48,910 bases of DNA from Promethearchaeota archaeon (GTDB lineage: Archaea; Asgardarchaeota; Lokiarchaeia; Sigyniarchaeales; SOKP01). The translations under genes were made by a program, and so were the position numbers. The stretch lies in contig JAEOTA010000082.1 in NCBI GenBank assembly GCA_016840085.1, forward strand, positions 1 through 48,910, given 5' to 3'. Below the pieces are notes generated by a model. The model was not told the origin of the DNA. It searched no databases and saw nothing but the letters and a program-made list of their open reading frames with translations. Shown one piece after another: positions 42,419 through 48,910 of the stretch; position 1 is the stretch's first letter; every line of letters starts with the position of its first letter.

Positions 42419-43945
42419 TTAAAGAATTTCACTTATATCCCGATATAATAAATCCTTATTAGCTTGAAATTGTTCATACGTAATAAAAAGTTGTTGAAAT
42501 GAAGGTAAACTTCCCAATACAGCTGCACCTATAAAGATCGCAAATTGAAGATTATCAGGAACAAAGAATTTAAGAATTTTACTTGATTCTGAAAGAAATT
42601 CAGTAAACTCTTGAGCCGCAGTTTTCTGCTCTAATTCTTCCGGCATTGTAGATTTTTCTAGACCCTCTATAGATCTTCCACAATATGGACAAAAGAGGGA
42701 GCTAATATCAGCAATTTCTTTATTACAATAAGGACATTTCCCCACTTCTATTATTGAATCCTTTTTTTTAGGCCTTAAATCTATTTTTATTTCAGGTAAG
42801 ATTAATCTCCCACCGCATTTGGGACAATACTCCTTTCCATTAGATAAATCAATAATTGCCCCACAATTGTTACAGGTGTCCTTTTCTTTTCTTTTTGAAA
42901 TCTCTACTGTTTGGAGTTTTAATAAATCGTTTTTGACAGTAGATAATGTAGGTTTTGGTCTAGGAATTGAACCAAGTTGAGGTAAAATTACATTTAGTTC
43001 TGTCTCAAATCTTTCTTCAAAACCATTATATGAGAGATTACCTCCTGAAAATACGATATGGGATAAAAGATCATGCCAATAATTTTTATCAACGCCGCTT
43101 AAGCAAGCAACTAAAGCTTCGGGTATAGTTATTACATTACTATAACCTAGCATTCCAGGATTGAATAAAGCTTCAGGAGCTTGATGAAGAATATAATTAG
43201 GAATGTTAATAGTTGATCCATCAGGCATAGGAACAGTAAGAGTTCCATTTCCTCTTGGTGGATTATTTGGATCTAAAACAAAATAACAATTTTTTTCTTT
43301 AATATCTTGGATTATTTCATCAGCAGCACTAGATGCTATACTAATTCCTTCTCTCATTAATAAATTTTTTAGATTATGGTTAACATCTACTCCAGCAAGA
43401 GGTACTTTCTGAACAGTATGCTGTATTATTTTGCCATTTATTATCGGAACAATCCATGTGAGACCATCCCCTGATTCAATCACTAATCCTGTTGTTAATC
43501 CAACACTAAATAATGCTAACAAAGGCGTTGGCATCATAATTAGACTTTTGACACGATGCGTTTCAAAGAAAAGCCTTGCGATATATTCTTTAGTTTCTTT
43601 TTGTATAAAAGGAGGCTCACAATAAAATACAGGATAATCAGATACGTTTTCAACCCTTAATAAAGAATAAAAAATATAGTTTAAGATTTCATAATAGCTT
43701 TCCCAGTCCATAATACTACTACGATCGATAGGATGTTTGATTTTAAGAACCCCACGCATCTTAGCAGCATCTTGCCCCACATATATACTTCTAGCGCTTA
43801 CGTCAACCATAACAGATTTATATTTTTCAGTTCCAGTAATACATGGGAATACAAATCTAGGACTAGGCTCTCCTGCAAATCCAATCTTTACATAAGCAGA
43901 ACCTATATCAATAATAATTGGTGTTCCCGATGATGGTAAGGCCAT
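42419..43945 (-). CDS. Actin-related protein with inserted double zinc ribbon
   Basis: A 508-residue actin-family protein that aligns with eukaryotic actin along most of its length, from IIDIGSAYVKIGFAGEPSPR (11-30) through RGVLKIKHPIDRSSIMDWES and VIESGDGLTWIVPI (155-168), IIQDIKEKNCYFVLD (211-225), PEALFNPGMLGYSNV and SHIVFSGGNLSYNGFEERFE (295-314). Before the final subdomain-1 segment (PDNLQFAIFIGAAVLGSLPS, 463-482) lies an insertion of about 110-140 residues holding two zinc ribbons (C358/C361-C374/C377 and C404/C407-C419/C422). Actin's catalytic Gln137 aligns with Thr140, Asp154 with Glu157 and His73 with Arg75. ATP may bind but hydrolysis should be weak. Cellular role is unknown. Confidence 0.88.
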   Translation of the reverse strand: MALPSSGTPIIIDIGSAYVKIGFAGEPSPRFVFPCITGTEKYKSVMVDVSARSIYVGQDAAKMRGVLKIKHPIDRSSIMDWESYYEILNYIFYSLLRVENVSDYPVFYCEPPFIQKETKEYIARLFFETHRVKSLIMMPTPLLALFSVGLTTGLVIESGDGLTWIVPIINGKIIQHTVQKVPLAGVDVNHNLKNLLMREGISIASSAADEIIQDIKEKNCYFVLDPNNPPRGNGTLTVPMPDGSTINIPNYILHQAPEALFNPGMLGYSNVITIPEALVACLSGVDKNYWHDLLSHIVFSGGNLSYNGFEERFETELNVILPQLGSIPRPKPTLSTVKNDLLKLQTVEISKRKEKDTCNNCGAIIDLSNGKEYCPKCGGRLILPEIKIDLRPKKKDSIIEVGKCPYCNKEIADISSLFCPYCGRSIEGLEKSTMPEELEQKTAAQEFTEFLSESSKILKFFVPDNLQFAIFIGAAVLGSLPSFQQLFITYEQFQANKDLLYRDISEIL

Positions 43946-44228
43946 TAGGAATCAATTTTATATATTTTTTTCCTTCTTCTTAATAATTATCAGAAATTTT
44001 GATTATAAATAGTTTTTTTTTTATTTTTTATTTCAGTTTTAGTCTTAGTATAAAAAACTGGTGTTGAAGTAATTAAATAAGTAATGCAACTTAAAATTTT
44101 TTAATTTTTTGTTACCTAAAAAAAAAGGTTAACTTTAAGTCATCTGTGTAGTGATCTCCACTTGATTAGGTTGGATTTTGGTCTAAAAACTCTCAAGGAT
44201 CTCTTTTTTTCCCTTTAAAAAAGGAAAT

Positions 44229-45113
44229 CTAGAAAATGTTATTATAACGACTAATCAAATCTTTGAATGCTATAATTAGTTCCTTCCGCTTTTTCAATAC
44301 GTCAGCTTCAGCAAGAAGAATTTCTTTTTGTCTTTCTGCGGTTTCAATGATCCTCGGTCTTAAATTCTCTGGTATTGGTGCTCCTGTTTTTAGCATGTGA
44401 ACCCCAAGAATAATAAAATAACTAGGAGTTCCTTTACTTTTACTCTCCTCAATGATTTTTTTAATTTTATCAATTTGCTCCTTAGTAAGGGGGACTCCAT
44501 CAGATGTAAGAATTGTATTCTTATCAAAATCTTCACTGTTATTAATGATTTCATCAAGTCTCTCTTCTAAATCTTCTTTAGTCAATGGTTTGACGAAGGG
44601 AGTATCGAAGAATCTAAAAAAAAAATCTATTTCTTCCGCAGGACGAGAATATAAGTATTTATATGGATTAATTTCCACAATATATCCATTCTTATGATTC
44701 CGAATCATTTCTTGAAACTCCGTAAGCGCATTGATTTTATTCTCTAGGTAGTGATCATTAGGTCGTTTCCATCTCTGTTTTAACTCAATATCCCAGATAT
44801 CAATATCATTTATTTTTTTTTGTAAATCATTAGGAAGTCTTGAACCAGTTTTGAGTATGAGAGCTCCGAGCACCATAATATAGAGAAGCTTAAGATACTT
44901 TGGGTTATCTTGATCATAAGGATCTATCATTAATATCTCATGATAATGGTCTTCAAGGATCTCTTTGGTAAGGAGAGTCTCATCCTCGATAAACTCGTCA
45001 AAATCTAAGCCACAAATTTCAATGATGTCTCTAAATACCGCCCATTCATGGTCTAACCCATATCCGTGGATTATTCCATTGAGAATGCTAGCTTTATTTT
45101 CAGTCTCATACAT
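44229..45113 (-). CDS. Unrecognised helical protein with internal duplication
   Basis: A 294-residue protein of mainly helical prediction and no family I recognise. Two segments look like copies: YIMVLGALILKTGSRLPNDL (about 78-97) and YFIILGVHMLKTGAPIPENL (about 233-252), each followed by a basic/acidic helix (QKKINDID, RPRIIETA). Each half would be about 140 residues: helices, a hydrophobic helix ending K-T-G-x-x-(L/I)-P-x-(D/N)-L, and another helix. This is a duplicated-domain pattern. No signal peptide, metal motif or membrane span is convincing; the hydrophobic stretches are short. It opens an array of minus-strand genes (gap 74 bp to the next). The start is ATG at 45113. Confidence 0.55.
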   Translation of the reverse strand: MYETENKASILNGIIHGYGLDHEWAVFRDIIEICGLDFDEFIEDETLLTKEILEDHYHEILMIDPYDQDNPKYLKLLYIMVLGALILKTGSRLPNDLQKKINDIDIWDIELKQRWKRPNDHYLENKINALTEFQEMIRNHKNGYIVEINPYKYLYSRPAEEIDFFFRFFDTPFVKPLTKEDLEERLDEIINNSEDFDKNTILTSDGVPLTKEQIDKIKKIIEESKSKGTPSYFIILGVHMLKTGAPIPENLRPRIIETAERQKEILLAEADVLKKRKELIIAFKDLISRYNNIF

Positions 45114-45187
45114 TTTAAAATAATGCTTTTTTTCTTCTAATAAAATAAAGAATAGTTTAAGTATTTAAAATTTAAGTGTGGCGTGAT

Positions 45188-46036
45188 TTACTGATTATAC
45201 AGATATTGATTGAGAAAATCGTTTAATAAACTGTTCGCAAGAATATTTCTGGCTTCAGTAGGGGAGATCCTAAACCAACTCTTACAATATCCGTATACAG
45301 CATCTCCTGCACTAACTCCAGACATCCTTCTCTGGAAAAATGGAACATTCGCTCTAATCTGAGCTGAGCTATAACCTAACTTAAAGCAAAGAGCTAAAAT
45401 AGGAGCCACTAGTTGCTTCCGCGCATTGGCAAGGGAACCCCACCATTTATAAATATATCTCTGTAGAGTAGTCTTATGCGTAAAGTGTAAATTTGCCGAT
45501 TGAAGTTCAAGTACCATCTCATTTTCATCTAAACCTCTAATGACATAATTAGATAAGACAAATTTTATGTAATCCTCTTGAGATTTACCGCCTACTTTAA
45601 TAAACTCTCTGATATCAATGAGACTTAAAGATTGAGGAGATAATTTTGCCCCATGTCTTGCAAGAAAGTCAGCCCATGAAGAAGCTCCGTATTCCTGTCT
45701 AGCAATCCTTTGTATCATTATTGTAGATATACCCCGAGGATTCTCAGATGAGCGTAATTTTGAAGAAATCTCGGTTTTTGTATTATAACCATGCTCCACA
45801 TAATTCTTGACTATTGGACCAATAAAATAATAATGCGCTTCTTTCAACAATGACCGCTCTCTTGTAAACTTACTAAACGACGCGGGAATAGTCGAGCGAT
45901 AACGCTGAGAATCGGGTTTTCTAGCCAAGAATGGCCAATGATATTTAATATTGTCTACGATATCCTGTCTAGAAATCCCCAGATAATTTCTGGAGAGAAT
46001 ATGAAGCATCTGATTGTAATCACATCCTTTCTCCAA
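45188..46036 (-). CDS. Protein with tandem HTH-like repeats, 5' end unclear
   Basis: At least 282 residues of basic, helical protein with four loosely similar units of about 60-75 residues. Each has a (Y/C/L)-x(2-3)-G-(Y/C/L)-(N/D/S) turn, then I or M, an L, a serine-rich turn and a second helix ending near a Trp or Tyr (KNYVEHGYNTKTEISSKL; SNYVIRGLDENEMVLEL; LALCFKLGYSSAQIRANV; the first unit is ELLEKGCDYNQMLHILSRNY). They resemble helix-turn-helix repeats, so DNA or RNA binding is possible but unproven. The only available start is TTG at 46036, which cuts into unit 1. The frame stays open and protein-like for 23 more codons up to TGA at 46106-46108, with no ATG or GTG. The gene is therefore 5'-truncated or started unusually. 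Confidence 0.5.
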   Translation of the reverse strand: MEKGCDYNQMLHILSRNYLGISRQDIVDNIKYHWPFLARKPDSQRYRSTIPASFSKFTRERSLLKEAHYYFIGPIVKNYVEHGYNTKTEISSKLRSSENPRGISTIMIQRIARQEYGASSWADFLARHGAKLSPQSLSLIDIREFIKVGGKSQEDYIKFVLSNYVIRGLDENEMVLELQSANLHFTHKTTLQRYIYKWWGSLANARKQLVAPILALCFKLGYSSAQIRANVPFFQRRMSGVSAGDAVYGYCKSWFRISPTEARNILANSLLNDFLNQYLYNQ

Positions 46037-46086
46037 AAGTTCTTGAAGCTTATGAAAGTGAATAAAAGACCTAGGAAGCTCTATCT

Positions 46087-46899
46087 CTACAGAAGTAGAC
46101 TGAAATCATAATACGAAAATTTATGCCCATCATCATCCACACCATCATTATCGCCGTCATTTTCCAAGATTGTCTCATAGGGAATCACATTAATAGAACT
46201 TATGATACCCGATTCAATCGCAATCCACCCAATCGTCTCATTTTTAGTTGGAGTACCCGTTTCTGCGGATTCTTGTTGGATCTTAAATGAAGCAGGTCTA
46301 ACATCATCTACAATTGAGGTTTTAAACGCGTTATTGTTGTATGTATTTAGGGAATGAAGGATAACCGGTATTGAGCCAAAAGAACTGTAAAATGACACAG
46401 TCTCCCAAGCAGTATAGGGAGATGGCCCATGATGATTCTTATCAGTAGTAAGTATCCCTGCTTTTATTTCTGTGCCATCAGATAGAACCCACTCTCCCGC
46501 TTCCACTACCATATAGGATATCAATTCCGCTGTATGATTCCCATTATCCGGCTCTTCCATAAAGACATCACATCCATAGGCAGTCACGTTATCAATTCTT
46601 ACTTCGACACTTTCAGTTTCATGACAAGAATAGACATAGGCGACCACTATTGGATCGTTATAGGTTTCTACAAATTCTAATGAAACTACTCCTGAATAGT
46701 CGATGGTATTATCAATATTTAGATTTCCTACTTCCATTTGAAACATATGAGGTTCCGAAGGTGGGATATAATCACTTACATTTATGGTCCAATTTACTCC
46801 TACAATATATTCTCCGTCAGTTATTTCAGCTCGAATGGTTGATATCCCTTCTGAATCTTGGTCAGGAGTAAAAGTATAGGTAGAAGCAAAGAAATTCAC
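46087..46899 (-). CDS. Fragment of a surface protein with H-type lectin-like domain
   Basis: A 270-residue fragment. Residues about 6-45 (TYTFTPDQDSEGISTIRAEI) look like the C-terminal half of an Ig-like domain. Residues about 60-240 match the repeat logic of H-type lectin-like domains (GVVSLEFVETYNDPIVVAYV; DVFMEEPDNGNHTAELISYM, then VVEAGEWVLSDG; TAWETVSFYSSFGSIPVILH; ETIGWIAIESG), which bind sugars. It ends with a calcium-type linker DGDNDGVDDDG and only 13 more residues. Upstream of the GTG at 46899 the frame is open for about 17 more codons, with a hydrophobic stretch that could be a signal peptide but has no standard start codon. Both ends look incomplete. Confidence 0.55.
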   Translation of the reverse strand: MNFFASTYTFTPDQDSEGISTIRAEITDGEYIVGVNWTINVSDYIPPSEPHMFQMEVGNLNIDNTIDYSGVVSLEFVETYNDPIVVAYVYSCHETESVEVRIDNVTAYGCDVFMEEPDNGNHTAELISYMVVEAGEWVLSDGTEIKAGILTTDKNHHGPSPYTAWETVSFYSSFGSIPVILHSLNTYNNNAFKTSIVDDVRPASFKIQQESAETGTPTKNETIGWIAIESGIISSINVIPYETILENDGDNDGVDDDGHKFSYYDFSLLL

Positions 46900-47022
46900 A
46901 GAAACTATAAAATAATAATGAAGAGTTAGACAAATACCTAATTTTTATTTTACTATCTTTTCAAAAAGAGTTATTTTTTTATAAATTGATAAGTAGACAA
47001 TTCCACAAAATCTTAAAAATAG

Positions 47023-47031
47023 AAAAAAAAA
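47023..47031 (-). terminator. T-tract on minus strand after the repeat protein
   Basis: Nine A on the plus strand give a run of nine T in the minus-strand transcript, 17 bp after the stop codon of the repeat-protein gene. It is a plausible archaeal terminator. Confidence 0.4.
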
Positions 47032-47047
47032 TAAAACAATTTTTCAC

Positions 47048-48910
47048 TTAGATTACTTCACTTGCGCGTTTCCTTTTGCGTAAGAGGACTACTACGGTCG
47101 CTATTACTGCTATTCCTGCAATAGTTGATATGATTGCGATAAGGATTATCGCGAGAGGAATTCCTTCAGTTCCTTTTCCAATTTTTTCCAAAGTAGCAGG
47201 ATCTACAGCGAGATATGTTTCAAACTGTTTATCTTCATATCCAGAGGCAGATATCGTCATTTTTAGCAGTATGGGATCATCTCCAGAAGCTACTGTTATT
47301 GGTTCTAATGAAACAGAATATAATCCATTCCCGAGATTAACAACGTCATCAGAGACATCAATTCCATTCCACCACATCTGAATTTCAGCTGGATCAATTC
47401 CTTGTCCAGTCTCATCACATACAAAAAAGGTTAAATTAAAGTGTTCGAGTGAATAAGAATGATCAGTTATTTCTATTTGCAATAATTTAAGAATTTCACA
47501 TGGTTCTACAGCGATAAATGTTTCTAAATATTTATCTTCATATCCCGCAGCAGAAATTGTCATGTTAAGTAGAATCGGTTCTTCACCAGATTCCACGGTT
47601 ATTGGTTCTAAAGAAATTAAATAAAATCCATTTCCGAGAATAACAACGTCATCAGAGACCTCTACGCCATTCCACCATATCTGGATTGCAGCTGAATCAA
47701 TCCCCTGTCCAGTATCATTAAATACAAAAAAAGTGAAAATAAAGTGTTCGGGCGAATAAGAATGATCAGTTATTTCTATTTGCAATAATTTAAGAATTTC
47801 ACATGGTTCTACAGCGATAAATGTTTCTAAATATTTGTCATAATAACCTGAAGCAGAGATGGTCATATTAAGTAAGATAGGATCTTCTCCTGAAGCGACT
47901 GTTATTGGCTCCAAAGATATAAAATATAATCCACCTCCAAGGTTTAGAATATCGGTTGAAACATCAGTTCCATTCCACATGATCTGAATTGTAGCTGGAT
48001 CGATTCCTTGTCCAGTATTATTAAATACAAAAAAAGTGAAATTAAAGTGTTCAAGTGAATAAGAATGTTCAATGATCTCTACCTGCAAATATTTGTCTTT
48101 TTTTACCCTTAGGGCATAAATATCACTACTTGTTGTTGCGAAATTTCTATAGTCTTGCCATATGATAATTGCTCCTCCTGCTCCATCGCTACAAATTTGA
48201 GGAGAATATTGATCATCGGTTGCAGTACATATCGCTGTACCGTTTAGTATCCATTGTACATTTCCATTCGAATCGACCCGCTGAGCATAAATATCACTGT
48301 TTCCACTCCTATCGTCTTGCCACGTGATAATTGCTCCTCCTGCTCCATCGCTACATATTTGAGGAAACCCTTGATCACCGGTTGCAGTACATATCGCTGT
48401 ACCGTTAGGTGTCCATTGTACTACTCCATTCGAATCGACCCGCTGAGTATAAACATCCCTGTTTCCACTCCTATCGTCTTTCCATGTGATAATTGCACCC
48501 CCTGCTCCATCGCTACATATTTGAGGAGAGTCTTGATCACCGGTTGCTGTACATATCGCGACTCCATTTGTAGTCCATTGTACTACTCCATTCGAATCGA
48601 CCCGCTGAGTATAAATATCCCTGTTTCCACTCCTATAATCATACCATGTGATAATTGCACCTCCTGCTTCATCACTACAAATTTGAGGATAGTATTGATG
48701 ACCGATTGCTGTACATATCGCTGTACCGTTTAGTATCCATTGTACAACCCCATTCGAATCGATGCGTTGAGTATAAACATCACTGTTTCCACTCCTATAA
48801 TCATACCATGTAATAATTGCTCCTCCTGCTCCATCGCTACAAATTTGAGGAGAATATTGATCATCGGTTGCAGTACATATCGCTGTACCGTTAGGTGTCC
48901 ATTGTACTAC
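47048..48910 (-). CDS. Large surface repeat protein, incomplete at right edge
   Basis: The minus-strand frame is open from the stop at 47048 to the end of the window (621 codons, none a stop), so the real gene starts beyond it; a TTG at 48088 sometimes used as a start is internal. N to C: five propeller-type repeats of exactly 54 residues (162 bp), each with a W-(Q/K/Y)-D-x-R-S-G-N block, DIYTQRVDSNG or similar, VQW, NGTAICTA and SPQICSDGAGGA; three repeats of 101 residues (303 bp) beginning LQIEITDHSYS with EHFNFTFFVFN and DVVNLGNG, and PILLNMTISASGY; then a membrane span (AIILIAIISTIAGIAVIATV) and a basic tail RKRKRASEVI. It is likely a cell-surface adhesin or ligand binder. Repeats are strongly similar in DNA, so the copy number may vary. 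Confidence 0.85.
   Translation of the reverse strand, partial: VVQWTPNGTAICTATDDQYSPQICSDGAGGAIITWYDYRSGNSDVYTQRIDSNGVVQWILNGTAICTAIGHQYYPQICSDEAGGAIITWYDYRSGNRDIYTQRVDSNGVVQWTTNGVAICTATGDQDSPQICSDGAGGAIITWKDDRSGNRDVYTQRVDSNGVVQWTPNGTAICTATGDQGFPQICSDGAGGAIITWQDDRSGNSDIYAQRVDSNGNVQWILNGTAICTATDDQYSPQICSDGAGGAIIIWQDYRNFATTSSDIYALRVKKDKYLQVEIIEHSYSLEHFNFTFFVFNNTGQGIDPATIQIMWNGTDVSTDILNLGGGLYFISLEPITVASGEDPILLNMTISASGYYDKYLETFIAVEPCEILKLLQIEITDHSYSPEHFIFTFFVFNDTGQGIDSAAIQIWWNGVEVSDDVVILGNGFYLISLEPITVESGEEPILLNMTISAAGYEDKYLETFIAVEPCEILKLLQIEITDHSYSLEHFNLTFFVCDETGQGIDPAEIQMWWNGIDVSDDVVNLGNGLYSVSLEPITVASGDDPILLKMTISASGYEDKQFETYLAVDPATLEKIGKGTEGIPLAIILIAIISTIAGIAVIATVVVLLRKRKRASEVI
47180..48088 (-). 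repeat. Three direct repeats of 303 bp
   Basis: Anchor GTGTTC on the plus strand recurs at 47441, 47744 and 48047, exactly 303 bp apart, with the flanking sequence largely conserved in all three. The units code for the 101-residue domains of the surface protein. The last unit (lowest coordinates) is the most diverged. Confidence 0.85.
48101..48910 (-). repeat. Five direct repeats of 162 bp
   Basis: The plus-strand anchor CTCCATCGCTAC (one copy has a two-base change) starts at 48181, 48343, 48505, 48667 and 48829, exactly 162 bp apart. Each unit encodes one 54-residue propeller blade. The array reaches the window edge and may continue. Confidence 0.88.

Noticed and set aside
44201..44228. CCTTT-AAA-AAAGG with T-tracts as a terminator hairpin after the 294-residue gene
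   Set aside because: The stem is only five base pairs in low-complexity sequence, too weak to claim.
45188..46036. Transposase or integrase for an insertion element at the right end
   Set aside because: No DDE, tyrosine-recombinase or serine-recombinase signature is visible, and no terminal inverted repeats were found, so a mobile element is not supported.
48088..48088. TTG as the start of a 346-residue protein
   Set aside because: The frame is open and made of clear repeat units for another 822 bp up to the window edge, so this is an internal codon.
48254..48733. A forward open frame of 159 codons with repeated serine, cysteine and threonine residues
   Set aside because: It is the antisense of the 162-bp repeats: the repeats lack stops on both strands, and the minus-strand frame gives a coherent propeller protein that joins its neighbour without a break.
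48101..48910. A CRISPR-like array
   Set aside because: Units are 162 bp, coding, and have no unique spacers or short palindromic repeat; they are protein repeats.

Overview
The window looks like a piece of an Asgard archaeal chromosome, most likely of the Lokiarchaeia/Promethearchaeota type. The sequence is strongly AT-rich, gene starts are archaeal in style, and there are classic archaeal informational genes: tRNA-splicing endonuclease EndA, an ASH-Ski2-type helicase, a PIN/PilT-like ATPase and a DRG-like TGS GTPase. These sit beside eukaryote-like parts typical of Asgard genomes: an actin-related protein, a Ras/Rab-like GTPase, longin-like small proteins, SIRT6/7-like sirtuins and many coiled-coil proteins. 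The lineage is inferred from gene content read by eye; no search was run. I saw no rRNA, tRNA, CRISPR array or intact insertion sequence.

Layout. 0-3.5 kb: a decayed coding remnant, a longin-like protein, a nitronate monooxygenase-family flavoenzyme, a 59-residue small protein and a HycI-type protease. 3.6-5.9 kb: endA overlapping a PIN-ATPase gene. 5.9-15 kb (mostly minus strand): an alpha-toroid protein, two tandem sirtuins that share a duplicated promoter, an MFS transporter, a PHP-domain protein, an APC permease and a large coiled-coil membrane protein. 15.5-18.1 kb: a GlcD/GlcF-like FAD plus Fe-S oxidoreductase pair. 18.3-21.3 kb: a PfkB kinase, a soluble coiled-coil protein and a small GTPase with a coiled-coil tail. 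21.5-26.6 kb: a second nitronate monooxygenase paralogue, an acidic zinc-ribbon protein, an SMP-30-like lactonase, a flavin-reductase-like protein, a threonine-synthase-like enzyme fused to a winged helix, and an ECF transporter S component behind a striking symmetric operator. 26.8-34.1 kb: one operon of a 1767-residue secreted FG-GAP-repeat protein plus an ABC ATPase and permease. 34.2-38.3 kb: a DnaJ-type zinc-finger protein without J domain, a 53-residue protein and the helicase. 38.3-43.9 kb: a degenerate DRG/TGS GTPase paired with a longin-like protein, FolD, a secreted toroid protein and an actin-related protein carrying two inserted zinc ribbons. 44.2-48.9 kb: an accessory-looking block of unrecognised helical and HTH-like repeat proteins and surface proteins, ending in a repeat protein that runs open off the right edge.

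How the genes fit together. The clearest functional units are EndA/PIN-ATPase (RNA-related), GlcD/GlcF (2-hydroxy-acid oxidation), the propeller/ABC operon (surface sensing or binding linked to export), GTPase/coiled-coil (likely membrane or cytoskeletal regulation) and longin/TGS-GTPase. The most unusual items are the zinc-ribbon actin relative that lacks the catalytic glutamine, the longin/degenerate GTPase pair, the four-half-site operator upstream of the ECF gene, the EndA lacking its catalytic histidine, and the 162-bp and 303-bp repeat arrays in the edge-truncated surface protein, whose real reading frame is much longer than a start-codon-based call suggests.
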